Shown piece after piece: positions 6,896 through 17,324 of a DNA stretch of 62,169 nt. The translations under genes and the position numbers were made by a program. The notes beneath the pieces are model-generated. The model searched no databases. It was not told the origin of the DNA and saw nothing but the letters and a program-made list of their open reading frames with translations. Source of the stretch: Cellvibrionaceae bacterium (GTDB taxonomy: Bacteria > Pseudomonadota > Gammaproteobacteria > Pseudomonadales > Cellvibrionaceae); the NCBI GenBank assembly GCA_002707785.1, contig PANW01000025.1:24925-87093 (forward strand), written 5' to 3'. The stretch's first letter is position 1. The number at the start of each line of letters is the position of its first letter.

Positions 6896-9214
6896 TTAAA
6901 AGTCACGACGCACAGTTAAGCCATAGGTGCGTGGCTTGGCGTAGGAGATCTGACTGTTGCCGTAAAAACCAGAAACATCGAAGCCAATCATTTCATCTTC
7001 CGAATCGGTGACGTTGTCGACAAACGCTGTGACAGTCCACTGTTCATTAAGATCGCGCCAGGTAACTTGGGCATCGGCTTTGAAACGACTTTCTATCTCA
7101 TGGGCGTCGAAGTTTCTTGCGTTGTGGAATGTTTCTGATTGATAAGAAGCACTGATCTGTGCCGCTAAACTACCGCTGGCTAAATCCCAGTTGTAACGAA
7201 TGAGGCCAGATGCCTGCCATTCTGGTGTATAGGGCGGTGTTGTATCTTCGATGTAGCCTGAGGCAACTTCCAGATCCTCGACCGTTGCGTCTATGTAAGA
7301 GGCGCCTAGCATAATGTCTAAGGCATCGATCGGATTCATGAACAATTCGACTTCAGCACCAGTGAAGGTCGCGTCTTCGTTAAATACAACGCCGGCGTTG
7401 TTGACCCAAGAAAACGATTGGTAGTCGCTGTAGTCATAGTGAAAAATACTGGAATTTAAGCGTATTCTTCCATCTTTGAAGCTCAGCTTAGAGCCCATTT
7501 CATAGGCGACAATTTCTTCTGGATCATAGGTGCTAAAGCCGCCAAACAAAGGCGCGTTGAAACTGCCCGCCTTCACGCCACGATTGACACCGATATAGTA
7601 GAGGCTGTCATCATCGGGGGAGTATTCCAATTGCAATTTGGCTGACCACAGATCTTGGTCGTTTTCGTCGTCATAGTTTTCCAGTGACACGCCGCTGGTA
7701 TCGATTTCTATCTTGCGATCATCCAAGTTAGCATTTTGGTAGACGCGGCCTTTCATGGTTTTGTCTTCTTGAATAAAACGCGCCCCTGCAACCAATACTA
7801 GGCTCTCGCTGAGATCGATATCCAGCTGGCCAAAGATCGAGTAAGAATCGGTATCCACTTCAGCGACAGTATTGTTTTCTTCGCCACCCAGAAAGAAGGC
7901 GGTGGGGGAGGCGGCTAAGCCCTGCGAGTAGTCGGTATCAATGCCTAGATAGTAAAGCCCGGTTACCCATTTCATCGTTTCGGTGGTACCGGCGAAGCGG
8001 AACTCTTGGCTAACTTGATCGATTTCGCCATCGGATTGGAAGATCAATTCCGGTGAGGCGGTTTGATCCGAATCTAGACCGACGGTACGACTGAACGACT
8101 TATAGTCCGTCATGGAGAAGAATTCGAAATTTTCGAAGTCGTAGGTGAAGGTAGCCGCGAAGCCTTTTGATTCAATGCTGTTCTGATCGTCAAAGGCAAA
8201 GTCTTTATTGACCTTGGGGCCTGAGCCGTCGGGATCGAAATTGCCGTTGAAGTCACCACCCTGTACCGGGCGTAAAGGGTTACCATCGAAGTTGCCGTCT
8301 ACACAGCTACCGGCTTGAATGGTGTCACAGCCCATAGCGTCGTCTTTGGCAAAGATCACGTTGACCACGTTACCGTTCACATCTTTCACTTCGGTGGTGT
8401 TTACGAACTGATAGGGGCCTTCACTTTTGGTGGTGTCTGCCCAGTTTGCGCTCAGCAATAAGTTGCCGGCGTCACCAATATCAAATTCCAACTGGCCTCG
8501 AACGGCTTGGGTGTCGTCGTTGTAACCATCTTCACCGCCGCCGACAGAGCCTGCACGGGTATCGGGTGCGGCGCTATCCTCATAGATGTTGTCGAGTACT
8601 TCGCCTTGCTGATTCGCCATAACGGATAGACGACCACGAACGCCGTCGGCGATGGCGCCGGAAATAGCGCCTTCAAAGCGGTACTGATCAAAGCTCGCAT
8701 GGGTCAGCTCGGCATAACCTTCCAATTCTTCGGTTGGGCGGGCAGTAATGGTATTGACCAGACCGCCAGTGGCGTTACGTCCGAACAGCGTGCCCTGAGG
8801 GCCTTTCAGAATTTCAACCCGCTCAATATCAAAGAGGCCGAAGGTTTGTGCTTGAGTACTGGCCAAATAGCCGCCGTCCACATAAACCGCCACTGGTGCT
8901 TCGGCGAGATCGGCGTAGTCATTCTGTACCACGCCGCGGATGTTAAAGATGGCGCGTTGACCACCAATGTCACCAGCCAGCGATACGCCAGGGGTGAAGT
9001 CAATCAGCTCGGTACTGGACTCGAGTCCAAGAGCTTTCATTTGGTCACCGCTGAACGCAGTGACGGCAATACCAACATCGCTGGCATTCTGTTCACGTTT
9101 TTGAGCAGTTACAACAACTTCCTCAAGGACCGATGCGCTGACGTTTGACGTACAGCTCATCACCGCGAGAGCGAGCAGTGTTTTCTTAAAGTGACAATTG
9201 CGCTGAGTTTTCAT
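6896..9214 (-). CDS. TonB-dependent outer-membrane receptor
   Basis: 772 residues from the ATG at 9214, which has GGGGAAG just upstream. The longer open frame runs into the dihydropyrimidinase gene and is not used. A signal peptide is followed by a TonB box-like stretch (EEVVVTAQKREQ). Then come a plug domain with the usual RVEILKGPQGTLFGRNATGG and a 22-strand-type barrel rich in acidic loops, ending in an aromatic residue (RRDF). It belongs to the broad class of marine and sphingomonad receptors, not clearly to siderophore types. Placed 55 bases after dihydropyrimidinase in the same orientation, it may import a pyrimidine, nucleoside or hydantoin-type substrate. That substrate is inference only. 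Confidence 0.9.
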   Translation of the reverse strand: MKTQRNCHFKKTLLALAVMSCTSNVSASVLEEVVVTAQKREQNASDVGIAVTAFSGDQMKALGLESSTELIDFTPGVSLAGDIGGQRAIFNIRGVVQNDYADLAEAPVAVYVDGGYLASTQAQTFGLFDIERVEILKGPQGTLFGRNATGGLVNTITARPTEELEGYAELTHASFDQYRFEGAISGAIADGVRGRLSVMANQQGEVLDNIYEDSAAPDTRAGSVGGGEDGYNDDTQAVRGQLEFDIGDAGNLLLSANWADTTKSEGPYQFVNTTEVKDVNGNVVNVIFAKDDAMGCDTIQAGSCVDGNFDGNPLRPVQGGDFNGNFDPDGSGPKVNKDFAFDDQNSIESKGFAATFTYDFENFEFFSMTDYKSFSRTVGLDSDQTASPELIFQSDGEIDQVSQEFRFAGTTETMKWVTGLYYLGIDTDYSQGLAASPTAFFLGGEENNTVAEVDTDSYSIFGQLDIDLSESLVLVAGARFIQEDKTMKGRVYQNANLDDRKIEIDTSGVSLENYDDENDQDLWSAKLQLEYSPDDDSLYYIGVNRGVKAGSFNAPLFGGFSTYDPEEIVAYEMGSKLSFKDGRIRLNSSIFHYDYSDYQSFSWVNNAGVVFNEDATFTGAEVELFMNPIDALDIMLGASYIDATVEDLEVASGYIEDTTPPYTPEWQASGLIRYNWDLASGSLAAQISASYQSETFHNARNFDAHEIESRFKADAQVTWRDLNEQWTVTAFVDNVTDSEDEMIGFDVSGFYGNSQISYAKPRTYGLTVRRDF

Positions 9215-9269
9215 GGAGCTTCCCCAATAGTGGATAGTAAAAGTGTGTTGTGAATTTGAATCGCCTTTT

Positions 9270-10718
<1,449 letters not shown>

Positions 10719-10848
10719 TCACCTTTATCTGTGTAATCTAAATGTATTAATTATCGTGAACTCAGTAAATCCACTTTCATCGACCTCGGGTTTCATAATC
10801 GCGCAACCTGAGGGCGTCACTCATTGTGTCGTTCGCCTGACTGCTGAG

Positions 10849-11781
10849 TCACAGTGCATAGAGTTTCTCGCGAGCAGTATGAGACGCGGTGAGGTGACGT
10901 AGCAGTTCTTGTGCCATGCGCGTTGGTTTGTTTGATTTGCAGTTGATCACGGCAAATTGGCACTGGTAGGAGTATGTTTTGGAGTCAATGCACTTGAACA
11001 CTCCGTCATTGACGAAATGCCGGGCGTAGTGATCGGGTAGAAAACCAACGTATTCACCCGATTGAATGAGCAGGGCAATCCCTTCTTGGTCATAGGCGGT
11101 CGCGGAACGCTTTAGATTCAATCGATTAAAGACTTGTTGGTTGGGCGAGTTCATATCCATGGCGGCCAACTTGACGTTGTTCATCAGCTCTTCATCGATG
11201 CCTTCCTCTTTACCAAATAGGTGGTGCCCGAGTCCGCAATAAAGGCTCATGTCTTCAACGAACAGAGGGTTGTATTGCAGTGAGGAGGTGTGTCGATGAA
11301 TGGGGACTATGCCTAAGTGGTAATCGCCACTGAGGACTCTGTTTTCCACCGTGTTGAGCTGCTGTGTATGAATGTCGATATGGATATTGGGGTATTCGGT
11401 GGAAAAGTTTCGGATGGCTTTGGGGACATGGCTGTTGGGATTGCCCACAACCTTGTCGCAAAAACCAACTCTCAAAACGCCTTTGATGTTCTCTTGAATG
11501 TCATTGGCTCTGCCTTTAAAACGATTCAGCGCATCGAACAGTTCGATCGACGCCTCGTAAATTTCCATGCCTTCGGGGGTTAAGGAAAAACCGGAATTTC
11601 CTCTATGACAGAGGGTGACGCCAAGACGTACCTCGAGATCTTTAAGGTGGCGACTGATGGTGGAGCGACCGATGTTTAGATCAAGTTCCGCCGCCGATAA
11701 ACCACCTCTGGCTACTACTTTGTGAAAGATGCTGAGCAGCTTGATTTCTGAATCTGAGACGTTTCTAAGTGCCTTGGCCAT
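10849..11781 (-). CDS. LysR-family transcriptional regulator
   Basis: 310 residues. The N-terminal winged HTH (SEIKLLSIFHKVVARGGLSA, then LNIGRSTISRHLKDLEVRLG) spans about residues 8-65, and a periplasmic-binding-like effector domain follows. I chose the ATG at 11781 because GGGGGAAG lies just before it, not the upstream TTG at 11793. It sits inside the same-strand series between the F420-dependent oxidoreductase and dihydropyrimidinase. It is therefore a second candidate regulator of the locus beside the RutR-like protein, perhaps sensing a pathway intermediate. The 133-base gap to dihydropyrimidinase could hold a promoter, but no RutR-like box is present there. Confidence 0.88.
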   Translation of the reverse strand: MAKALRNVSDSEIKLLSIFHKVVARGGLSAAELDLNIGRSTISRHLKDLEVRLGVTLCHRGNSGFSLTPEGMEIYEASIELFDALNRFKGRANDIQENIKGVLRVGFCDKVVGNPNSHVPKAIRNFSTEYPNIHIDIHTQQLNTVENRVLSGDYHLGIVPIHRHTSSLQYNPLFVEDMSLYCGLGHHLFGKEEGIDEELMNNVKLAAMDMNSPNQQVFNRLNLKRSATAYDQEGIALLIQSGEYVGFLPDHYARHFVNDGVFKCIDSKTYSYQCQFAVINCKSNKPTRMAQELLRHLTASHTAREKLYAL

Positions 11782-11852
11782 GACTTCCCCCAATTTTATT
11801 ATAAGTAACAGAAGATCCGCGGCTGATTGCCACCAACCGCGAATCGTGGGTT

Positions 11853-12854
11853 TTAGCTGAACTCCGGTATGATGCTCTTGCCGTACTGCGCAATAATGTT
11901 CTCTTCATCTCCGTTGTCGAGATAGATGTTGTACTGAGTGACTCCCGCCTCTTTCATTTTATGGATCTTGTTGATGTGATCCTCGGTCGTGCCGAGCACA
12001 CAAAAACTATCGACGATGTCTTCGGTAATAAAATCCAGATAAGGGTTGTCGCTTTGGCCGTGTTTGGAATAATCGTAGCCGCGACGGTTTTCGATGTAGG
12101 AGGTCAGGCTGGAAGGAATGTTGGGATCGTCGGCGCCATATTTTTCAACAATATCGGCAACGTGATTACCTACCATGGCGGGAAACCATTTGGTGGCTTC
12201 TCGACATTCGTCCATGCTGCCAAAATACGCCGGTGCCGCAGCTTGTACTTTGAAGTTGGACATATCTCTATCGATGTCTTTGCCGGCAATATGGCATTGA
12301 TCGGCAAACCAGCGAATCAGATCCGGGTCACCGATTTGTAAGATTACGCCGTCGCCCACTTCGCCTGCCGCTTTGAGAGCTTTGGGGCCGTAGGCGCCAA
12401 TCCAAATGGGCAGCTCGTAGCCTGTTGCCCAAGGGAATTTTACCGGCTCTGGGCATTCGCCATAGCTCACTTCTTCGCCGCGAATCATGGCTTTTACTTT
12501 TTGGGTGAACTCGGTCATCTGGGCAATGGTTGCGGGTTTCTTACCCATGACTCGAACTGAGCTGTCACCGCGACCGAGACCCACATCAATACGACCGTTA
12601 CTTTGATGGGCGAGGCTTCCCCACAGGCTTGCGGCCAAAGACCAGTCGCGAGCTTTGGGGTTGGTGACGCAAGGACCGAAGCGCATGGTTTTGGTGTGTT
12701 CCATGCACATGGCAATGGCGGGATAGCACTCGCGCCACAAAATATGGGAGTCGTAAAACCAGCAGTAACTAAAGCCCGCTTCCTCGGCCTGTTTGACCAG
12801 TTGGCGTGCGCGATCTGGCTCTACAAAGCCTTTAAAAGTAATACCAAATTCCAT
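11853..12854 (-). CDS. LLM-class F420-dependent oxidoreductase (CPS_4043-like family)
   Basis: A 333-residue luciferase-like TIM-barrel protein. Family features seen are GFSYCWFYDSH near residues 27-37, the MRFGPCVTNPKARDW block near 57-71, RIDVGLGRGDSS near 88-99 and PIWIGAYGPKALKAAGEVGDGVIL near 149-172. These fit F420-binding members of the LLM family rather than FMN bacterial luciferases. I associate it with the TIGR03842 (CPS_4043) family from memory. A strong AGGAG precedes the ATG. It lies 63 bases after npdG, so its F420H2 supply is encoded next door. Its substrate is unknown. The neighbouring dihydropyrimidinase makes a pyrimidine-ring reductase role attractive. Confidence 0.85.
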   Translation of the reverse strand: MEFGITFKGFVEPDRARQLVKQAEEAGFSYCWFYDSHILWRECYPAIAMCMEHTKTMRFGPCVTNPKARDWSLAASLWGSLAHQSNGRIDVGLGRGDSSVRVMGKKPATIAQMTEFTQKVKAMIRGEEVSYGECPEPVKFPWATGYELPIWIGAYGPKALKAAGEVGDGVILQIGDPDLIRWFADQCHIAGKDIDRDMSNFKVQAAAPAYFGSMDECREATKWFPAMVGNHVADIVEKYGADDPNIPSSLTSYIENRRGYDYSKHGQSDNPYLDFITEDIVDSFCVLGTTEDHINKIHKMKEAGVTQYNIYLDNGDEENIIAQYGKSIIPEFS

Positions 12855-12917
12855 TGTCTAGCTCCTAAATAAGTATTTCAAATTTTATGTTCATCAAAAA
12901 GCACTCTGACGACAGAG

Positions 12918-13589
12918 TTAAGCGGTTTCCGGTGGTGCAATCTTTACTCCCACGTGGGTGTGCGGGAATGATTTGGAAATATTGAGGCGAATCAGTATGG
13001 GAGTGATGGCTTCAATGCAGCGCGCGCTTTCGGCCAGTCCGGCGTTCAAAGCGGTAATGCCCATGGACTCGGTGAGCGCAATAACGGATTTTTTGGCATC
13101 GAGTGAGTTGCCGCACACCAAGATGTCGCAATTCACCGGTTGATCGAAAGCGTTCAGTTGGTGAGCTGAGACATTGTGAAAAGCGCCAACAACGGGAGTG
13201 TCTTCGCCCAGAATCCGCTGCGCTTGTTCGGTGGCCGAGCCTTCGCTGGGCATGGTGACGGATTTCGGATTACCTTCGGTTAAAGGAACCACAATATCGA
13301 CAATCAGTTTGCCTTTGAGTTGCGCCGATAAATCTTGCAGAGTGCGTTCATGGGCGCTGAAGGGCACAGCGATGAAAATCATGTCGTCTGCGTCAGTAAT
13401 AGCCGCTTGGTTGTCGCCGCCCGTGATGGTGCCAGTGGCCTGAGGAATCTTCTGATTCAACTGTTGCGCGATTTCTTCGGCCCGTTGTGCGTCGCGTGAA
13501 CCGAGTACCACGTCTGTGCCGGCGAGGGCTAGTCGCAATGCCAGTCCTTGTCCTTGAGGGCCGGTACCGCCGAGTATGGAAACTTTCAT
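12918..13589 (-). CDS. npdG: NADPH-dependent F420 reductase
   Basis: A 223-residue Rossmann protein beginning [20 protein letters not shown], the NADPH-binding fingerprint of the NpdG/Fno family. Next come [12 protein letters not shown], where the Arg contacts the 2'-phosphate, and the VGAFHNVSA block near residue 136, typical of F420-dependent NADP reductases. It moves hydride between NADPH and F420. In an aerobic heterotroph the likely direction is F420 reduction, feeding the LLM enzyme downstream. Its ATG overlaps the cofE stop by four bases (ATGA), so it is translationally coupled to the biosynthesis genes. Confidence 0.9.
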   Translation of the reverse strand: MKVSILGGTGPQGQGLALRLALAGTDVVLGSRDAQRAEEIAQQLNQKIPQATGTITGGDNQAAITDADDMIFIAVPFSAHERTLQDLSAQLKGKLIVDIVVPLTEGNPKSVTMPSEGSATEQAQRILGEDTPVVGAFHNVSAHQLNAFDQPVNCDILVCGNSLDAKKSVIALTESMGITALNAGLAESARCIEAITPILIRLNISKSFPHTHVGVKIAPPETA

Positions 13590-14425
13590 AAAAACAAATC
13601 CTCTTTAGGTGTTCTGATTAAATCGTTGATTGAGCTGCTCTGATCGCGCCAGTTGACGCCGTCGAAGATGATGACGGGGGTTTTGGCATCTTTGCCCATA
13701 AGTAGTCCAGAGGCCGCTGCCAGTTCGTCGGCCAGTGCCGGCTTGGTGACAAACAAAGGCTTGCCCCAGGCATCGGTGGTGCAACCGTCTTCAACCACGG
13801 CGGCGACGCCGGCAAGACCAATGGCGACGTTAACCAAGCCTTGGCGCCAGGGGCGGCCGAAAGTGTCGGTGATGACGATGCCGGGGGTTTTACCGGTCAG
13901 TGATTGGATGGTCTGACGCAGGCGTCTAGCGCTGAGGTCGGCGTCTTCTGGCAGCAGTAATACGCTTTCGATACCGTCGATGTTGGACTCGTCGATGCCG
14001 GCGTTGGCACAGATAAAACCATTGCGATGGCGGGTGATGAGAAGTCCTTCGCTGTCGCCGTTGGGGGCTTCTCTTAGACGCACGATGTCGCTGCTTTCTT
14101 GCAGTACCAACTCAATCTTGCGCGGATCTTTGTTGAGTTTTCTGGAAAGTTGCAGGGCTTGCCGTGAGGGTTCAACAGAGGCCAGTGCAATGGTTCTGCC
14201 TTCGGCTTTAGAGACCACTTTCTGGGCGACAATCAAAATACTCTGATTGCTGATGCTTTGACCTTCGCGTTGCAGTGACTCGACAATGAGTGATCCTAGG
14301 CAATCGTCTTGATAAACGTCGGGTATGGTTCGTAGTGCTCGTATTTGAACTTGATTGCCTGCCGTTGAGTGGGCTTGATCGGCATCGGTGTTGTCGGCGC
14401 TTAGTAAATGTTGGGCGGGGTTCAT
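13586..14425 (-). CDS. cofE: Coenzyme F420-0:L-glutamate ligase
   Basis: A 279-residue single-domain CofE that adds the glutamate tail to F420-0 using GTP. The conserved [10 protein letters not shown] block (about residues 68-77), [13 protein letters not shown] (about 135-147), [12 protein letters not shown] (about 185-196) and the C-terminal GLLMGKD block are all present. Unlike mycobacterial FbiB it carries no nitroreductase-like second domain. About 25 residues precede the usual start of the family ([11 protein letters not shown]), so the true start could be internal. Start and stop overlap cofC and npdG by ATGA. Confidence 0.92.
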   Translation of the reverse strand: MNPAQHLLSADNTDADQAHSTAGNQVQIRALRTIPDVYQDDCLGSLIVESLQREGQSISNQSILIVAQKVVSKAEGRTIALASVEPSRQALQLSRKLNKDPRKIELVLQESSDIVRLREAPNGDSEGLLITRHRNGFICANAGIDESNIDGIESVLLLPEDADLSARRLRQTIQSLTGKTPGIVITDTFGRPWRQGLVNVAIGLAGVAAVVEDGCTTDAWGKPLFVTKPALADELAAASGLLMGKDAKTPVIIFDGVNWRDQSSSINDLIRTPKEDLFL

Positions 14426-15099
14426 GCAATCAATCTCCGTTCAGCGGGTGATGATGCGGTGACCTTTTGATGATCGCTTGTCAGCAGAGATAGGCAGTGC
14501 TGCAAATCCTGTGGGCAGTCGATGTCATTTGCCAAGCTTGTTTGTTCCAATCTCAAGCACGTCAAACCTTGCGCGTAGGCGTAGGCCTGGTAGCGTCTGG
14601 CCGATTGATGCCCAAACATAAACGGGGTGATGTTGGGGGGCGTGGTGAGCAAGCAGTTAGTGCCACCGTCACTCGAAACTGCCAGTGCCATGCCTGGATT
14701 CACTTGTCGCTGCTCGAGCAGTAAATCCATGTCGTGACGATCGGGATTGGCGATGTCGGGGAAGAAGGTTAGCTGACATTGAAAACCGTGTTCGATGCTC
14801 CATTGTGTTGCTGCCTCTATGGCGTTATTGAGGCCGGTGCTCTGCGGTTCCAGCAGAAGATCGGCACCTAGATCTTTGGCGAATTTGGCGGCGTGAAGAT
14901 CAGGTGTTACCACCAAAATGTTGTGTGCGGGATAGTTCTGTTTTAGCCAGCGCAGGTTCTTGTGGTAGAGGCTCTGAGTCAGTTGCTGGCGTTCCACAGA
15001 AGTAAGTGCGGCTTTCAGTCGCTGTTTGGAGTGTTGCAGCTGTTTAATGGGCACCACAAAATTGACTGCCATTTCTGCTTGCTTATGGGGACGTGACAT
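14422..15099 (-). CDS. cofC: CofC-type phospholactate/phosphoenolpyruvate guanylyltransferase
   Basis: A 225-residue MobA-like nucleotidyltransferase that activates the phospho-acid side chain of F420 with GTP. The N-terminus VVPIKQLQHSKQRLKAAL is the CofC/FbiD form of the GTP-binding loop. DLLLEPQSTGLNNAIEAA near residues 78-95 is the conserved nucleotide-binding block, and SSDGGTNCLL follows near 140. The ATG at 15099 shares one base with the cofD stop (TGATG) and has GAGG seven bases upstream. A GTG at 15102 is less likely. Which three-carbon acid is used (2-phospholactate, PEP or 3-phosphoglycerate) cannot be read from sequence by eye. Confidence 0.9.
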   Translation of the reverse strand: MSRPHKQAEMAVNFVVPIKQLQHSKQRLKAALTSVERQQLTQSLYHKNLRWLKQNYPAHNILVVTPDLHAAKFAKDLGADLLLEPQSTGLNNAIEAATQWSIEHGFQCQLTFFPDIANPDRHDMDLLLEQRQVNPGMALAVSSDGGTNCLLTTPPNITPFMFGHQSARRYQAYAYAQGLTCLRLEQTSLANDIDCPQDLQHCLSLLTSDHQKVTASSPAERRLIA

Positions 15100-16076
15100 C
15101 ACGCGACCTCGGTCTTTCTTGGGGCTTGCTGATCCGCGATGGCGTCTAGCAGAGAGCGGGCAAATCTTTGGCGGCTGGTGAGATCATCCATTAAGGTATT
15201 CATAATGATGACCTCCAGCCCCTGTTGAGCGAGCGCGTCGGCGTGTTGCTGGTCTTGTTCGTCGATGACCAAGGTATCAATCAGTCCGTGGTAGTAGTCA
15301 GCGATCCCCAAAACATCGGCGCGGTAGCCTAGCGCCGTCATTACTTCTGCGGTGGGGCCCTTCACGGCTTTACCACCAATTAAGGGAGAAACGGCTACGC
15401 GTTTAGCGCTGCTATTGGTCAAACACTCGCGCACGCCGTTGATCGCTAGGGTGGGGCCAATACTGAGCAAGGGATTACTCGGGGCAATAAAAATCAAATC
15501 GCTGTGTTCGAGTGCCTGTTGAGTTTCCGGCGTAATCTCAGCGCTCATGCCCGTTGTTGTGATATTGCGGTGATAGAGGTTCTTCACCGTGGGTTGATGG
15601 CGATGTTTGACAAAGTACTGCTGCATCGAGAGCACACCGTGGGATGACTCAATGCGGGTTTGCCACTTGTCGTCTGTGGGCAGCAGTACACGACAGTCGA
15701 TGCCTGATTGCGCTGCTAGCCATGTGGTGATGTCGGTGGGTCGCTGGCCGCGTTGAAGCCGCTCGCTGCGAGTGATGTGAGTGGCGAGATCCTGATCGCC
15801 CAGCGTCATCCACGAATCTCTGCCAAGCTGCGTCAATGCCGACTGCAGATGAAGCGTATCGCCGGCAATGCCCCAGCCCGCATCGCGATTGACGCGATTA
15901 GATAAAGTGTAGAGAAGCGTATCGACATCTGGCGACACCCATAAGCCATAAAACTCATCATCGTCAGCGACATTAGGGATGACGCTGAGTTGTTTTGAAT
16001 CCACCGTGTGGTAGAGCCCTTCAACCAGTTTGGCGCCACCAACACCACCGCTAATGATGCTAATCTGCTCTGGCAT
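15099..16076 (-). CDS. cofD: CofD-type transferase (2-phospho-L-lactate transferase)
   Basis: A 325-residue enzyme that joins the CofC product to the deazaflavin Fo, giving F420-0 or dehydro-F420-0. It shows the N-terminal SGGVGGAKLVEGL loop (residues 9-21), the NVADDDEFYGLWVSPDVDT block near 36-54 that contacts metal and substrate, and APSNPLLSIGP near 200. The start at 16076 is fixed by GGAGGTGG five bases upstream and by a TAATG junction with the cofH stop. A longer frame to 16115 would overlap cofH. Confidence 0.93.
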   Translation of the reverse strand: MPEQISIISGGVGGAKLVEGLYHTVDSKQLSVIPNVADDDEFYGLWVSPDVDTLLYTLSNRVNRDAGWGIAGDTLHLQSALTQLGRDSWMTLGDQDLATHITRSERLQRGQRPTDITTWLAAQSGIDCRVLLPTDDKWQTRIESSHGVLSMQQYFVKHRHQPTVKNLYHRNITTTGMSAEITPETQQALEHSDLIFIAPSNPLLSIGPTLAINGVRECLTNSSAKRVAVSPLIGGKAVKGPTAEVMTALGYRADVLGIADYYHGLIDTLVIDEQDQQHADALAQQGLEVIIMNTLMDDLTSRQRFARSLLDAIADQQAPRKTEVA

Positions 16077-17275
16077 TACACCACCTCCAATACTGGAATT
16101 TGTTGTGCTTGCCATTGGCTGCGAGGCTGCAAGGTGGTGACGGTACTGCTGCTAATTTTTTGTGCTTGCTGGTAACTAGTGGTGCGCTGCCAAGCTTCAA
16201 ACCCTTGGCTAGAAATCATTTTCCGCATTTCTGCCGGGGTAATCTCTTGTCCATAGAGCGCGCCTGAAGCTCGCGAAATACTCTCGTTCATCAGCGTACC
16301 GCCCATATCATTGACGCCGAAGTTTTGAGATTCGGCGGCCAATTGTGGTCCCAGCTTTACCCAAGAGGCTTGAATATTGTCGATGTGGCCGTGCAGCATG
16401 ATACGAGCAACAGCGTGGATAGCGATGTGTTCACGCTTTGTGGGGCCCGGTCTGGTGCGTTGGTCTTCTAGGTACAGAGGCGAGTCGTAATGCACAAATC
16501 CCAAGGGCACGAACTCGGTAAAACCACCGGTCTCTTTTTGTATGTCTCGCAACAGTGCCATGTGCGCGGCCCAGTGATGAGGCTGGTCGACATGGCCGTA
16601 CATCATCGTTGCGGTGGAGGGCAGCCCTACTTGATGGGCCACTTTGATGATGTCGATCCAGGATTTTGCGGACAGTTTGTCTTTGGTCAAAATCTTTCGT
16701 ACCTCGACATCGAGGATTTCAGCGGCAGTGCCAGGAACGGAATCCAATCCGCACGCCTTTAAATCGGACAGAAAGTCGGCGTAACTCATTCGACTTTTCT
16801 TCGCGCCGTAATAGATTTCAAACGGTGAAAAAGCATGCAAATGAATGTCAGGAGTCGCACGTTTTATGGTTTTAACGATGTCGCGATAGTGACTGCCGGG
16901 CAGGTCTGGGTGCAGGCCGCCTTGAATACAAACTTCGGTGGCTCCGCGTTTGACCGCTTCTTGAGCGCGTTGAGCCAATGTTTCCATGGGCAAAAGTTCA
17001 GCTTCTGCCGAATCTTTGTGTTTACCGAAACCACAAAATCGACAACCCATATGGCAGACGTTGGTAAAATTAATGTTGCGAGTGACAACAAAACTGGATT
17101 TTTTCCCGTGGACTTGCTGGCGGAGTTCGTTCGCACATGACATTACTGCTTTGAGATCGTCGCCATCACTCGATAGCAATCGAGTGGCTTGCGCTTCGCT
17201 CAGTTCGCCACCGTCGAGAACTGAGTCAAGAATGGCTCGAATGTCGCGATGGGCGTGTTTGAAATCAATCGTCAT
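16076..17275 (-). CDS. cofH: FO synthase subunit 2, radical SAM
   Basis: A 399-residue radical SAM protein with the cluster motif CHMGCRFC (Cys 74, 78 and 81 from the chosen start). The EVCIQGGLHPDLPGSHY and PGTAAEILDVEVR blocks are typical of CofH and its relatives MqnC/MqnE. With CofG it makes 7,8-didemethyl-8-hydroxy-5-deazariboflavin (Fo) from tyrosine and a riboflavin precursor. Placement directly after cofG argues for CofH and against a menaquinone enzyme. I chose the ATG at 17275 because the 32 residues before it in the open frame look unlike the family. The ribosome site there is weak. Confidence 0.92.
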   Translation of the reverse strand: MTIDFKHAHRDIRAILDSVLDGGELSEAQATRLLSSDGDDLKAVMSCANELRQQVHGKKSSFVVTRNINFTNVCHMGCRFCGFGKHKDSAEAELLPMETLAQRAQEAVKRGATEVCIQGGLHPDLPGSHYRDIVKTIKRATPDIHLHAFSPFEIYYGAKKSRMSYADFLSDLKACGLDSVPGTAAEILDVEVRKILTKDKLSAKSWIDIIKVAHQVGLPSTATMMYGHVDQPHHWAAHMALLRDIQKETGGFTEFVPLGFVHYDSPLYLEDQRTRPGPTKREHIAIHAVARIMLHGHIDNIQASWVKLGPQLAAESQNFGVNDMGGTLMNESISRASGALYGQEITPAEMRKMISSQGFEAWQRTTSYQQAQKISSSTVTTLQPRSQWQAQQIPVLEVV

Positions 17276-17324
17276 TTGAAATACCGCTTCTAGTCTATTA
17301 GTAATTGTTTCTATGGTGTTGCTA

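Noticed and set aside
16076..17275. cofH as a menaquinone-futalosine radical SAM gene (mqnC/mqnE)
   Set aside because: Related by sequence, but it is translationally linked to cofD and directly follows cofG. No mqn genes are present.
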